Assembly (NCBI GenBank): GCA_946800325.1
Contig: OX326956.1
Coordinates: forward strand, 15,293,167 to 15,357,166
DNA from: Luzula sylvatica
Taxonomy: Eukaryota > Streptophyta > Magnoliopsida > Poales > Juncaceae
Reading direction: 5' to 3'
DNA length: 64,000 bases
Numbering within the stretch: the stretch's first letter is position 1; the number at the start of each line of letters is the position of its first letter. A program made the translations under genes and the position numbers. The notes beneath the pieces were generated by a model that saw nothing but the letters and a program-made list of their open reading frames with translations, was not told where the DNA came from and searched no databases. Of the stretch, positions 11,401 to 23,415 are shown in pieces.

Positions 11401-11660
11401 ACCCGCCTTCACCGCGCAATCACGTTTCTTCGACTTATTCCCCAAGGATTTTCGCCATCTTCTCCATTTTCGTAATAAGTGATTTCTTCCCAAATTTATT
11501 TGTAAATTGAACGAACTAAATAGAGTATTCCAGAATCTTTTTGCGTAAGGACAAATGACAAACAAATGTTGTGTATTTTCAAGGGTTAAATAATCACATA
11601 TTACACAGTTATTGTTGTGAGTCTAACATCGTTAGCGTAAATTCTCCGCCGTGAAAGAAC
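11400..11660 (-). pseudogene. LINE zf-RVT relic
   Basis: Pairs with the better-preserved 33420-33690. The minus-strand conceptual reading ends with a basic segment (NKFGKKSLITKMEKMAKILG) typical of the tail after the zinc-binding region of plant LINE reverse transcriptases. It has several stops and frameshifts. Confidence 0.35.
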
Positions 11661-11936
11661 ATAATATTTATAAAAATTAAAAACATTTTTTAATTCAATT
11701 AACCTGGTTTTCATAAAATTGACCTAAAATTGTTACGAACTAACTTAATTTTCACAAAATTAAATCAAATTATAAATATAATAGTGTTTAGGGTTCAATG
11801 TGTGTTTGGGTACTTCTTTCAAAAAAATAATAATGTGAAAATCAAGATTTTCTTGTTAATTTTGTAAAACTCAATTTACAGAAGGTACCACGTAAATCTC
11901 AGAACAAAAATAATAATAGCTCAAATTTGAAGTAAA

Positions 11937-13011
11937 CTAGGAGATTACGGGCGCTTTGTGACGGTTTGTTTCAGTTGTTTTGTCGTGCACATACATAATA
12001 TATAGTTATAATTTTTCGGGATCAAAATTTTGTGAAAATAAAAATTATATTGATTAAGAAAGTTTGATGATAAAATTATTATACTATTTTTGAATCCGAC
12101 ACAATTCGAAATATTTATTTAGTACTTTAATGCAACACATACAAAAAACAATAAACGTTACTATAAGATAATAAAATAACATGCATGAACGTAAATAAAA
12201 AAAACATATGATATTTCGAATTTTCATGTCTATAAATAAGAATAATAACATTTTAAAGGTTCAAAAAAAATTATCTGTGTCTGGAAAATAATAATCTTTC
12301 ATTATTTTTTTTTTTTTAAGATTAACATGGAATTATTTTAAATAAAAATACATTTATAACATACTTAGTAGTATGTGCACTTTATTTCAATTATAGCTTT
12401 AAAAATAATAATAATAATAATAAAGCTCACAAATCGTTAATGTAATTATACTTATTTTTATATATATTTTTCATAATTGTTTTCATAATTTTAAGTTAGA
12501 GCAAAATATTGAATATATGATAATATGGATCTCGAAATAAAGATAAAATTTAGATGAATATATTTTTTAATTTTTTAAAATTATATTATGAAAAATAATA
12601 ACAATATTTGATATATGTTTTATGATATTATATATTAATTTATTAATGTTAGATATTTAAACTCGTCACATTTTATTTGTATTCACAGTTGATCATGTAA
12701 CATATTGTGAAAAAATTCAAAACCAAACACAATTGGTCCAACATGAACATAACGAATAATATTATGACACATTATCACTGTAAGTTGATGTGAATTTTTA
12801 AATTTACTTAAAATTATGTGTAAAATAAGAAACACATACATATACACAAATAAAACATAATCATACAAAATTAAAAGTTAATACACGGCTCATGTCACAT
12901 ATCATAATTTAATGATTAAAATAATTGTGATTATGTGGAACGAGGAGATTGCATAAATATGCATCCAAAATAAAGAAGTTGGTAATGCATCCAAAATAAA
13001 GAAGTTGGTAA
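11937..13011 (-). mobile_element. Helitron-like insertion
   Basis: The paralogous spacers at 7440 and 23140 are continuous across this point, while here about 1.07 kb is inserted after TTTGAAGTAAA. On the minus strand it ends with a degraded hairpin (about 11946-11968) followed by CTCCTAG and T, a Helitron-type 3' end. The opposite end (near 13011) does not start with TC, so the assignment is provisional. The same element, with a MITE nested in it, is at 33933-35932. A 26-bp duplication sits at its edge near 12959-13010. Confidence 0.5.
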
Positions 13012-13072
13012 ATTTTCTTGGCACAACCTCCCTAAACGAATTAAACAAGCATGTAAATTAAGTTAACCTGGA

Positions 13073-13122
13073 TCTTAATTTCCGGATCTAGCAGGCCTTT
13101 CACATCACGAGACATTATCTGC
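13073..13122 (-). pseudogene. ARM-type N-terminal exon, last codons (r3)
   Basis: Only the splice-donor end of the exon at 23203-23415 is left (equivalent of SRDVKxLLDPEIKIQ before GT). Confidence 0.4.
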
Positions 13123-16100
13123 ATGTGAAACTTGTTGTGTGAGCTATGACTTGGGACGGAATTTGTTGTTAGGAGAATCATAGCATGACTCGCGAGTCCA
13201 AAATGCATGAGCTCAAAACTAGAAATTCATGAGAAAACTGTTTATAAATGGACAAATCAAGAGGAATTCTTTTAGAAATTTATTTATTTCGAAATCCAAT
13301 ATTTTTGGTTTTAGAAAATCATCGGAGGATTCTTTATAAATGGTTAAAACAAGAGGAGTTTTTTAAAAAAAACGAATCTGAGAGAGAGAGTTGTTTTAGA
13401 AACCTCTTTATTTCAAAATCAAAGTGCATTTTTAGGATATTGGGGAATGCCAAACAAATGTTGGATTATATAACACTCTCCATTTCAAAAGATCAATTTT
13501 GTTCGGACCGAGCTCGAGCTAGGAGAGCCAAGTTCGAGAGCTCGGACTCTTATTTCGAGCCGAGCTAGGCTTGTTCGGACCGACATTGGCTCGAATTAAA
13601 TTTTTATCATCCGAACTTGCTCCTTGCCAAAAGAAGCATGACCTTCACACAAAACAAAATCTACACCAACTAGGTTAAGCAACATTTGTGATAAAAAAAA
13701 AAAAAATTCACTTCACATATTAGAAACTTCAACGGACATTTCATATTTATATAGTATACTTTTCATAGTACGTTGAACCAACAAGGAATTAAATATCAAA
13801 TGTAATGTTTACATGGATTCTTATAAACTCCTTGCTAAGAGAGAGGTGGATTGGATTATCTAATATGGTTTTTATGTGACTATGTCTGCCAGCAAGAGAA
13901 TCGGCAGAACATACTTTTCTTTTTTTTATACTAAATGGAGTAGACTTATATGCCCTACAATCATTAATGTGCGCATCGTCTTTCATCCATTAATGTCACT
14001 GGAGACCCACAATCTTTCACAATATATAATTTTTTGCATCTCACACTCAATTCATTATAGGTATTGGCATATATTAATACACTTGTGAACTTGCAAAGTG
14101 TACGTGACAACACATTCAACAATTACATGCCTGCAACGACGAGTACTAAACATGCCGGTCGTGCTATGGAGCAACAATTGCAAGAGACCCGCCAATGACA
14201 CGAATAGTATAGGGAGCAAACATATTAGTTGTTTATAAATGCATATCTATTCTATTTTTTACTGCTTTATATTTTTTATTTTTTTAGTTATTTGATTGTT
14301 CTCTTCCCATAAAACATATTAATTTTTTAAAAATAATATTTATTTTATTTTTTCATATTTTAGCTTTTGCTATTTTTTCGCAGATGAGTTTTGTTGGGCC
14401 CGCAAATACATCTGACGGATCAGGTCAATCATTTGCACGGATGGCCCTTCGAAAATTTGACGAGATTGATTACTGAACAAAGTGAATCATTTGACTGGAT
14501 TTTGATACCCGACACGTTCTGCGTATGTTCATAAAAATTGAACCGAATAAGCTGAACTGTTATTCGATTTATTCGGTTGAACCGAATAAGAAATATATAA
14601 TTTTAAAATAAAAATAAGTTCATAAAAAAATTTATATTTTGTTTTTCAATAAAATATTAATACATATTATAAAATATATTATAAATGAACAGTTTCAAAT
14701 CAACTGAATAAACTTATGCAAATGAGAGGGTATACAATGGGCCCTGTTGAAAATGAAATAACTTGTATTATTAGGCCATTCCAAATGAGAGGGATAATTT
14801 TAGATTTTTCTTCTTCACCCCATCTTATTTTTCTTGGTCCATGGACAGCCCATATAACTGAATCCAGTAATGAAAAGAGAGCCGAGTATTCGCTCAATTT
14901 CCCTTAAATTGAATCCGCTTCAAAAAGAAGATCATTTTTGTGGATATTTTTGAATACATTTGTCTGTTTGTGCAAAATATAGAGGTTTATTTTTCATCAT
15001 TATTAGGCGACGAGTAGGATGTTTGATGTTTCGATGTAATTTTTGTTATGATCAAATACTTAATAGTAATACATTATTTAATTTAAACAAATTTAGATGA
15101 AGTTAATTTTTCCAATAGGCTATTTTAACATTTTTATTGGGATCTACAACCGAATAACATAAAAAAGTATAATTTGGCAAAAATTATATAATCCCCTGAT
15201 TAGCCTATCAGCTCAATCTATTGATTAATCTGATGTATTAATTAGTTTCATGTTAGTGTTACGTGTCATGTTTAAATTAGAACATTAATGAATTAAGTGT
15301 GTTAATTAGGACATTAAAGATGTGTCGGAATCTGGGTACAGGACCCATGACCCTCTTTAACTAATCACAGTCCAACCAGTTTTACTTTTGGCATATTTTT
15401 AAGCCTAGTGGAGATAGCTAAGATAACCTCACCCCAATCAATACCCCCTTATATTTCAATATAACTTTCACATTTGTGGATTATAATTTGTCTTTATATT
15501 TAAAACTTTTGTGCATTATAATTTGTCCAATGATTTTCTATTTTTCATTTTTTTTAGTAAATTTGGAGAGTGATCAAAGTCACATTTTCAAATAATAAAT
15601 ATGAAATAAATAGTCAATACAACAAATCGTTTAAAGAAGCAAAGAATAAAAGAACACATATTACATCATCAAGAAAGAAAAGATGAAATAAGGCAATAAC
15701 AAAACTATCTGAGGGTATATTTGAAAAATAACCCCCTCTCTCTCTCTTCGGTCCCACCTTACACTGTCCTCATTTCGATCCCCCTTGGAATAGCGACATG
15801 AAATTCTTTATCACTTATCTCTCCTCAACCTCGGCTACTTTCCTTTTCTCTTTTCAAAATATCAATATATACTTTTATTTGTCTAATATATTTTTCACCT
15901 ATTAATAATACAATTTTTATATATCAATATATATTTTGATGTAGTCATTATAAATGATTAATGATTTATACAAAATTTCATGATCATAATGAAAAAATAT
16001 AAGTTTCAATTCAAATTTTAATGATTACAAAATATTAAGTATCAAATATCTTGTATTTAATTAAATTAAGTTTTCATATAAAATAAGCAGCCATTGGGAT

Positions 16101-16422
16101 CGAGATATTGGTCGTGTTTTTTTTTATTTTTTATCGGTGATAAATTGTTGGTGTCTAAGCAAGCGGTGCATATTATACCTCTTAAAAAGTAGACAATTAA
16201 ATAGTTGTATTATACAATATGGCCCATTAATCTTCTAATTAAGCACAGTAGGTATAGTTTCTTATCTACTATGGTCCAATAAACCAAATTAAATTCCTTA
16301 ATCCTTCCTTAATCCTTCCTACACTTTCAAAATTCATTTTACTAGTCAACGCCCTTATTAGAGTTCAAGATCTATTCGGCATATAAACTAATCCCCAAAA
16401 GAAAACAAGAAAGAGAAAAACA
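13123..16422. other. Spacer and promoter region of dioxygenase B
   Basis: The first part (to about 15000) repeats at 36044-40100. It includes another GACTCGCGAGTC palindrome (13187), a stretch of repeated GAGCTCG-type motifs at 13498-13610 (36421-36530 in the other copy) and a TTCGGTTGAACCGAATAA segment at 14530-14720, both resembling eroded hAT subterminal DNA. The last ~350 bases match the sequence before copy C, so they are the shared dioxygenase promoter. No gene is seen. Confidence 0.55.
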
Positions 16423-18321
16423 ATGGCATCTAAGGAAGAAGAGCCAATTAATGTAGACTCTCTTCAAGTTGAGAGTGTTAGATCCCTTGCATCACGGTTC
16501 GGGGACACGTACCAAGTACCGGAAAGGTACGTCAGGCCAGAGGTTAGCATAGACGAGATCATCCGCGACACGAGTTCTCAACTGCCAGTTATCGATCTCG
16601 AGAAACTGCAGGACCCGAAGTTTAGCGAGGAGGAGATCGCTAAGCTCGGATCTGCTTGTGGAGAGTGGGGCTTCTTTCAGGTGCTTAAGTTTATTTTTCT
16701 TCATGCGAAAATTAATCATAACATTTTGTTTCTGAAATTAATTTGCAGCTAATAAATCATGGAGCGGAAGAAGAGACAATCAACAACATGAAAAGAAGTA
16801 TCAGCGAGTTTTTTGCGTTGCCTTTGGAGGAAAAAAAGTCCGTAGCTATTGCACCGAACGACATTGAAGGCTTCGGTCAACACTTTGTCGCGTCCAACGA
16901 CCAAAAGCTAGATTGGGCCGACTTGTATTTCGTCAATACTCAACCGATCGAACGAAGAAACCTAAAATTTTGGCCTACCAATCCTCCTAAGTTCAGGTAT
17001 ATATTTACACTTCGATTTATTTCATAATTTCCAAATTATTTTATTACTAAATTAATTTAGGGAGGCACTCGACAAATACTCTTGCGAGCTGAAGAAACTA
17101 GCGATTTACCTGTTCGAGTTCATGGCCAAAGATCTAGAGATCGAACCCGAGGTGCTATTGAATGCTTTCGAGGGGCACCCACAATGCATGAGGATGAATT
17201 ATTATCCGCCATGCCAACAACCCGATAAAGTTTTAGGCCTGTCGGCACACACGGACGGTGCGGCCCTAACTTTACTCCTTCAAGTAAATGACGTGAGCGG
17301 TTTGCAAATAAGGAAGAACGGCAAGTGGTTCTCCGTTGAAGCCCTCCCCGGAGCCTTTGTTGTCAACATCGGTGATACTCTTGAGGTAATATTGAAAAAT
17401 ATTAAAAATAAAATAAAATTGTAGCCAACCAATTTAATTACCACATGATTAAAACTCGATTGATAAGACATTTTATTCTAAATTTGTATAGATCATTCAA
17501 TTTTAATGGATTTTAATTTTGAACTACCAACGTATCGTATATAAAAGTAGTTATTCTTATAGTTTGCTACAAACAGGGCTGACCCTAAAGGTATGTAAAT
17601 AAGACTTGGGTCTTGGGCCTTCTTTTTTAGGTGGTCCATATATTTTATTTTTACGTCGTATGTATAAGTCCAATTTATAAATATTCGATATAAATTCATT
17701 TTAATTTTTGATAAAATTTATTTATTATATATATTTTGTTTTATAAGAATTTATATAAATTGATTATTATATTTAGTAGTCTTCATTTAGAAAGACTGAT
17801 ATAACGTATTGTTCAAAGTTTGTTTTGAAAAAATATGAAACTTTTAGTTATATAATTCAAAATTCTGTGAAATTAGAAGTTTTGGAAGTCCAATTTTATT
17901 AATGGCCTCGGATACTCCAAAGCTTGGGACCAACCCTCGCTAGAAAACTGTAAGTTCGATATATCGCACGCTATGCGTTGTATGCTACAAAAAAAATCAC
18001 GACGCCGCGCGACGCTAAATGCTATTTGCAGCCTTGAATTATTTCTTTAGTATGATGTAAGATTTTTTAATGCAGATGTTTTCGAATGGGAAGTACAGAA
18101 GCATAGAGCACAGAGCGATAGTAAATGCCGCTCAAGAGCGAATCTCAATCGCGACGTTCACTACCCCGCCTTTGTCGTTCATGCTGGGCCCTCTCCCTGA
18201 GGTTGTCAAAGGTGGCAAGGAGAAGTATAAGAAGATTAATCACTTGGAATATTTTAGAGGGTATTTATCTGCAAAACTTGAAGGAAGAAGCTATTTGGAC
18301 ACTATGAGGCTGAGTAATTGA
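16423..18321 (+). CDS. 2-oxoglutarate/Fe(II)-dependent dioxygenase B (SRG1-like)
   Basis: Cytosolic oxygenase of the plant DOXC class, which hydroxylates or demethylates small specialised metabolites or hormones; the substrate cannot be told. Four exons: 16423-16680, 16749-16996, 17061-17385, 18076-18321; all introns GT-AG; product 358 aa, normal for the family. The N-terminal DIOX_N part includes VPERYVRP and LPVIDLEKL. The catalytic jelly-roll has NYYPPC (215-220), the iron triad H232, D234 and H289, and the 2OG-binding R299-x-S301. The start ATG follows a purine-rich leader and is identical in copy C. Intron 3 is 690 nt against 291 nt in copy C, mostly because it holds a 365-bp hAT element. 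The partner YqgF gene downstream is reduced to one exon. Confidence 0.93.
17574..17938. mobile_element. Non-autonomous hAT-like element in intron 3
   Basis: It begins CAGGGCTGACCC and ends GGACCAACCCTC, an imperfect inverted repeat of the hAT C/GAGGG(C/T)TG type. The flanks are 8 bp with one mismatch: GCTACAAA (17566-17573) and GCTAGAAA (17939-17946). Intron 3 of copy C lacks it. No coding capacity in 365 bp. Confidence 0.75.
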
Positions 18322-18475
18322 TTTATGTTTGTTGGGCTTGATGTTCCGATATACTATTTGTTATGTTTAATAAGCTATTTCCTTTACCAAATTTAGACTG
18401 AACTTTCTTTTTCCATGTAATTAAAAAAAGAAGATAAAGAGTACCAAAATTTAATAATGAAATAAAAACTCACAT

Positions 18476-18543
18476 ATCGAACATCTAATCAACGGCTTCC
18501 TTTGAAGTACCGTGTTCATTTTGCAAATTAACCCTCATGCGTC
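18476..18543 (-). pseudogene. YqgF/RuvX-like copy B, single exon left
   Basis: Corresponds to exon 4 of the intact gene (47896-47964; RGVRVYLQNEHGTSKDAVDY equivalent), with changes such as a shifted splice context. Exons 5 and 6 are missing on one side. Homology stops at 18613, where an LTR-like element begins, so exons 1-3 are also gone. Confidence 0.75.
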
Positions 18544-18613
18544 TGTTATGTTCAAATCAACACACTCAATAAACCATCTCTTTTATGAAATGATCAAAAT
18601 TAGCGATGAAACA

Positions 18614-19690
18614 TGTCACACCCCAAATATAAAATGGAAAATGGTACGGTAACTCGCCAGTATACAACTCGTATACCACATGCTTTTATATGATAATTTC
18701 ACAAAAACATAAATACCACAACTCGAAAACAACGACACACACATATATGTACATGTATCACCATAACATATACAAACGAACTCAAAGAAACCTAGCGGAA
18801 GCTTATGAACACATACGCGACATAACCAAACACAAAACTAAATAAGATGTCGCATCAACAAAAGGCTCGCTGGCCAGAAACGAAAGTAAACGAATATACA
18901 CAAGATGGAGGTTCCACGATGAAAACGAAACCGTCGAACTCACACTCTAGATACTCGTTGCCCCGGATGATCTGTCCACCGTACCTAAACTCAAAACATT
19001 CAAATAAAATGGTTAGTCACGGAAGTGACTAAGTGAGTGAGTTTTTAGCCTAGCTTATTAATATCAACCTTTTACATGGCTAGTCAAAAACATCGCTCGA
19101 AAATAATAAAAATCATAAATCATATATGTATATAAATACTTCTCAAATACTTTCCCCGGTTTTTCAAAATCAAAATCAACTTACCTTCATATCTAATCAT
19201 ATATGTATACTAATGGTTTTACCCGGGGTGAGGGCGCAAATAACACTCGACTGAAGTGCCAACCCGCGCTGATAGCAAGTCACACACGGGTTGGAACAAA
19301 TCCAAAAGCTCGGGAAACGCGAATTTCCAAAAAAATGAGCTGACGACCGGATATCCATGCGTCACAGCCAGATCCCTCATGGGTCTGGACTTTGCACTAC
19401 ATCAAGATTGCTATGCAATTCCCTCCAAAGAGCGCCACGGGGTCACGCAACACTACACCTAACAAACTAAAATATGTCGGAGGAGCCGCGTCATGTTATC
19501 AAAGAACCCTCTTTCAAAACTGTAAGTCCAGCTTACGTTTTATCAAACTCAAATTCTACATACATATATATGATCAAATTTATATAATATATATTTTGTG
19601 AAGTAACACGGTTTTTAAAGGAAAATACGAATTTCTAAAGCGAGAATCCTAGACTATCATGTAAGGTCTAGAAACGGTCGTAATTGGATT
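18614..19690 (-). mobile_element. Gypsy-type LTR or fragment
   Basis: Homology to the YqgF region ends exactly at GATGAAACA, and the new sequence begins TGTCACACCCC. On the minus strand this is a ...GGGGTGTGACA end, common for plant Ty3/gypsy LTRs. No protein-coding domain is visible in the ~1.1 kb. The outer boundary is uncertain. Confidence 0.45.
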
Positions 19691-19734
19691 CATTTTTTGA
19701 CCAATAAAATATACTTTTTTTAGTAATTTATTTT

Positions 19735-19926
19735 AATTTAAAAATTATAATGTTTTTGTTCGGTTCAACCGAATAAACCGAATAACAGTTCGGTTTATTC
19801 GGTTCGGTTTTTAACCGGTTCAAGTGTTAACTGGTTCGGATCGGTTTGAATTTTATTCGGTTCGGTTTAAATCGGTTTGACTTTATTCGGTTCGGTTTGA
19901 ACCGAACCGACCGAATGAACACCCCT
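19735..19926. mobile_element. hAT-like terminal fragment rich in CGGTTCGGTT motifs
   Basis: Dense repeats of TTCGGTTCGG and its complement end at GAATGAACACCCCTA, a terminus (TAGGGGTGTTCATTCGG on the other strand) typical of some plant hAT elements. The partner end was not located. Confidence 0.45.
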
Positions 19927-20439
19927 ACTTATAAATAATCCAAAATATATATTAATGAAAACAAATTAATCAAACATTAAATTCGTACTAATTAAAAGCT
20001 AACGTGGACGAATATTTGAAAGCAATTACCCCAAAATAAGATCAAATTAACAAATGTCATCATCAATCATGTGAAACTTGTTGTGTGAGCCATGATTGGT
20101 GACGGAGTTTGTTGTCAGGGGAATCATAGCATGACTCGCGAGTCCAAAATGCATGAGCTCAAAACTAGAAATCATGAGAAAACTCTTTATAAATTGGCTT
20201 TAGAAAATCGTCAGAGGATTCTTTATAAATGGTTAAAACAAGAGGAGTTTTTTTAAAAAAAAAACGAATCCGAGAGGAGTTGTTTTAGAAATCTCTTTAC
20301 TTCGAAATCAAATATCCGTGCTTTAAAATAGTTAGTTTGCATGCATGCATGTAAAAATTTGTTCATTTTTAGGATATTGGGGAATGCCAAACAAATGTTT
20401 GATTATATAACACTCTCCATTTGAAAGATAAACCAAGAC
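19927..20439. other. Repeated upstream module (r4)
   Basis: Same block as 9644-10129, with the GACTCGCGAGTC palindrome at 20133-20144. No gene. Confidence 0.55.
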
Positions 20440-20876
20440 AAATATTGATGAATCTCAACATTCTCCCAATTATACGATAGTATTCTACATTCCGATTTGT
20501 ATGTTCGACGATAGTCTCATAAATCGAGTTATCACTTTATCTTTTTTCTCATTTGTGTGATATAAACTTGGTGGAATCATATAGATAAGTCGTATGTTGT
20601 TTTGCTCGAAGTGTTGTTCAAGGATCATTTCGCCACTCTACCGATATGATTATCATGACGACTCGTATTGTGGAGTCCGCAAGTGTGACGAGGGCGAATT
20701 ATGCAAATGAAAACAAGGAAGTCGATTTGGCTTGCGCAATTTGTCTTGGGGACTTCGAAACGGGAGAAGAAATTGGTACGACGAGGTGTAAACACATCTT
20801 CCATTATAGGGCGAATTGTTTGGAGGAGTGGATGCGAAGACAACTTTCATGTCCTCTTTGCCGGTTTGAGCTTTGA
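20440..20876 (+). pseudogene. RING-H2 finger gene copy r4, RING still open
   Basis: The 5' part is truncated, as in r3. A GAA-to-TAA change near 20588 stops the upstream frame. From ATG 20646 a 76-aa frame remains: MIIMTTRIVESASVTRANYA, then CAICLGDFETGEEIGTTRCK, HIFHYRANCLEEWM and CPLCRFEL. All eight ligands are present. A six-base in-frame insertion (codons for AN) widens the gap between the second His and the following Cys from 2 to 4 residues, which should disturb zinc site geometry. It could be expressed as a mini-RING protein, but decay is more likely. Confidence 0.65.
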
Positions 20877-21648
20877 GTTTGTATTATGCGAAAAATAAAT
20901 TGTGATTGATAATAATTAGGATTTTCGATGGAAGGTTGACATAGAGAAGATTATGTTTTTTTTTTAACATAGAAAAAATTATGTGTTTTTTTTATTCTTT
21001 AGCGAATATTGTGTGTTTATTTATTAATTTGCTCTTTAACGTAAAGAAGATTATGTGTTTATTTATTTATATATTTATTTGCTTTTTAACATAGAGAAGA
21101 CTATGTTTTTTTTTTTCTTAACGTCGAAAATACTATACTTGTTTCAAGGCCACAGAGCAGAAGTTGAGGTTTTTTTTGCCTCATAGAAGTTATTTATTTT
21201 TTACTTGTCATTTACATTTCATTAGGTTTTGAATTGAGAGACTTGTTTTTTTTTTTATATCATTTATACGTTTCTTATAATATATGTATAAAATATTTTT
21301 TATTGTAATGAAAATAAGTAAGATCTTGATTTTTTAAAACTAAAACTCGTATTTCGAAGAGGGAATCGTGAACATGCATACGTGAATACATTAGTTTCTG
21401 TATTAAAATCATGGTCATAATTCATTTTCCTAAAAGAAGTTTAGAAATTATATTTTCCATTTTTTTATATTATGAGTATTAATTTATTCTGGTTCTAGAT
21501 ATCATGGGGGTTTTATAGAGAAGGAGGTATTGTGAGTATCAATTATATTTTCCCAAATGAGTTTATGGGTTTTTCTGCTAGAGGCTTGTTCCTTAATGAT
21601 ATATCTGTATCGTTAATAATGTAATGCTTGTTCGTGTATATAAATAAA
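20877..21648. other. 3' flank of RING r4
   Basis: It contains repeated ACATAGAGAAGA(T/C)TATG-type units, also seen behind the other RING copies, followed by unrelated AT-rich DNA. No gene. Confidence 0.5.
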
Positions 21649-21909
21649 GGGGGCTTCTATCATACACCATTTTCCTTATCATACACCAATTTTCAAGGGT
21701 ATTTGGAGTAATTATCCATTTAGGAATATTTAAGGTAAGATCTCAAATATATTTATCAATTAATGTTTGACTAAATTGTAATTTTTTGTTGTTCATTTAA
21801 ACAAAAATGTCCATAAAAAATAAATTTTATGATACACCATTTTACAAATATAATTAATTGCTAAAATACCCAAAATACCCTTGTAAAAAGGTGTATGATA
21901 GAATTCCCC
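21649..21909. mobile_element. 261-bp Mutator-like MITE (GGGG...TATCATACACC family)
   Basis: The terminal inverted repeats are about 20 bp: GGGGGCTTCTATCATACACC at the left, and GGGGAATTCTATCATACACC on the other strand at the right. They are flanked by a perfect 9-bp TSD, ATAAATAAA (21640-21648, 21910-21918). A second copy is at 33079-33338. Confidence 0.85.
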
Positions 21910-22021
21910 ATAAATAAAAGCTCCTTGAGCTCTAAATCTGTGAATACACGAAAAGTACCAACGAATACAACATGAAAAAGTCTTACAAAACATTTAATAA
22001 AATTATAATTAGAGATATTAC

Positions 22022-22292
22022 TTACTTCAACTCAGAAACAATCTTGATAACAGACTGCGCCGAAACGGGAGGCAACTTCGAAGAAGAGAAATTCTCCCAT
22101 AATTCCGGGATAGAAAGAGATTCATTATTTCCGTCTCTCTTATTGGCATTGGCTTCCTTGACGAATACAGCGTAGACCGAGTTCACCATGGACCGAGCAG
22201 CCTCCCTTGCCTCTGGGAAGTTCATCAGTCAGCAATCCAATTCCAATTTCGAGAATCGTCTCCATTCCAAACTCTTTCGTGCTCTCAATTTC
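22022..22292 (-). pseudogene. ARM/TOG-type gene, C-terminal exon (r4)
   Basis: Best-preserved copy. Reading from an AG acceptor at 22293-22294: EIESTKEFGMETILEIGIGL, then a one-base frame change, then FPEAREAARSMVNSVYAVF and SIPELWENFSSSKLPPVSAQ, SVIKIVSELK, and a TAA that overlaps a possible GTAAGT donor. The alternation of helices and the FPEAREAAR phrase suggest an ARM/TOG repeat protein of plants, from memory. The middle exons are missing between here and 23203, so this is probably a pseudogene. Confidence 0.45.
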
Positions 22293-23202
22293 CTAAAATA
22301 ATGAAAAATAACTCGCAACATAAGATTACAAACATAATTAATTAGATTATAAATTTCTTGGTATGTACTATGTATTACATACCAGTCTGGGACGCGTTTT
22401 GATTTTTTGAGTAACCGAAAATTTTAATTTTTTTGAGTAACCGAAGATTACAAACATAAGATTACGAAACGCTTGTCTTCAGACGCCTTTAATAAAACTT
22501 GGAGGAGCTATATAAAAAGAACGAATTAGAGCAGAATTAAATAAAAATGAAAAATAGTATACATGATTTTACGGTTTTTACCAAGTTGTCGAAAGAGCAA
22601 ATCTTCGCACATCATTCAGAGCTCCACAAGCCCTAATCCAGTCTTTTGAATCCAATTCAAATTCAATCAACAAACTCTAAAATTTCAAATGTAGAACAAA
22701 TTCTTAAGAATCATTTAGACCATGTCTATATTGTTATTGATCATGATTTCAAAGAATTTAACAGGTAATTTTGTCAACTCGAGTTTTATTTCAAAGAACT
22801 AACAATAATTTATTATTTATTATCAAAATGTAGATACAATGTTTACAAAGGCCTCTACGAACAGAATATTTATATATAAATAAAAACATATTTTAATTCA
22901 ATTAACCTAGTTTTCATAAAATTAACCTAAAATTGTTACGATCTAGTTCATCTGGAACTTAATTTTCATATAATTAAATCAAAATATAAATAGTGTTTCG
23001 GGTTCTCTGTGGTTTCGGGCTCTTTTTTCAAAACAAAAAAAAAAACTGTAAAATTCAAGCTATCCTTGTTAATTTTCTCCCCAATTCAGAGAAGGTTCCA
23101 CATATATCTCAGAACAAAAAATAATAACAGCTCAAATTTGAAGTCAATTTTCTTCGCACAACCTCCCTAAACTAATTAAACAACCATGTAAATTAAGTTA
23201 AC
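22293..23202. other. Duplicated spacer between ARM-type exons
   Basis: Matches 6700-7500. AT-rich, with no open exon visible. Confidence 0.55.
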
Positions 23203-23415
23203 CTGGATCTTAATTTCCGAATCTAGCAGGTCTTTCACGTCACGAGACGGTATATACTCCACTGACCGCTCAGATGCCTTAGGAGGAGGCTTGATCGACG
23301 AGTTTTTATCGTTCTTGCACGATTCTCCATGCGCCTCTTGAATAATGACAGCCAATCCGATTTTTCCAACCAATTTTGGACGTTCAGCCGCCTCCGGCAG
23401 ATTATTGTCGATCAT
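23203..23415 (-). pseudogene. ARM/TOG-type gene, N-terminal exon (r4)
   Basis: The minus-strand ATG at 23415 opens 71 codons without a stop: MIDNNLPEAAERPKLVGKIG, then QEAHGESCKNDKNSSIKPPP, KASERSVEYIPSRDVKDLL and DSEIKIQ, up to a GT donor (exon end 23203). The r2 copy keeps an extra basic segment (SPVRKPKAF) that has been deleted here. Identity as the start of an ARM/TOG-repeat protein is tentative. With only the first and last exons left, the locus is unlikely to be functional. Confidence 0.45.

Noticed and set aside
16492..16719. Minus-strand frame opposite dioxygenase exon 1
   Set aside because: It appears opposite copies A and B only because the sense exon is conserved; codon pattern and splice sites support the plus strand.
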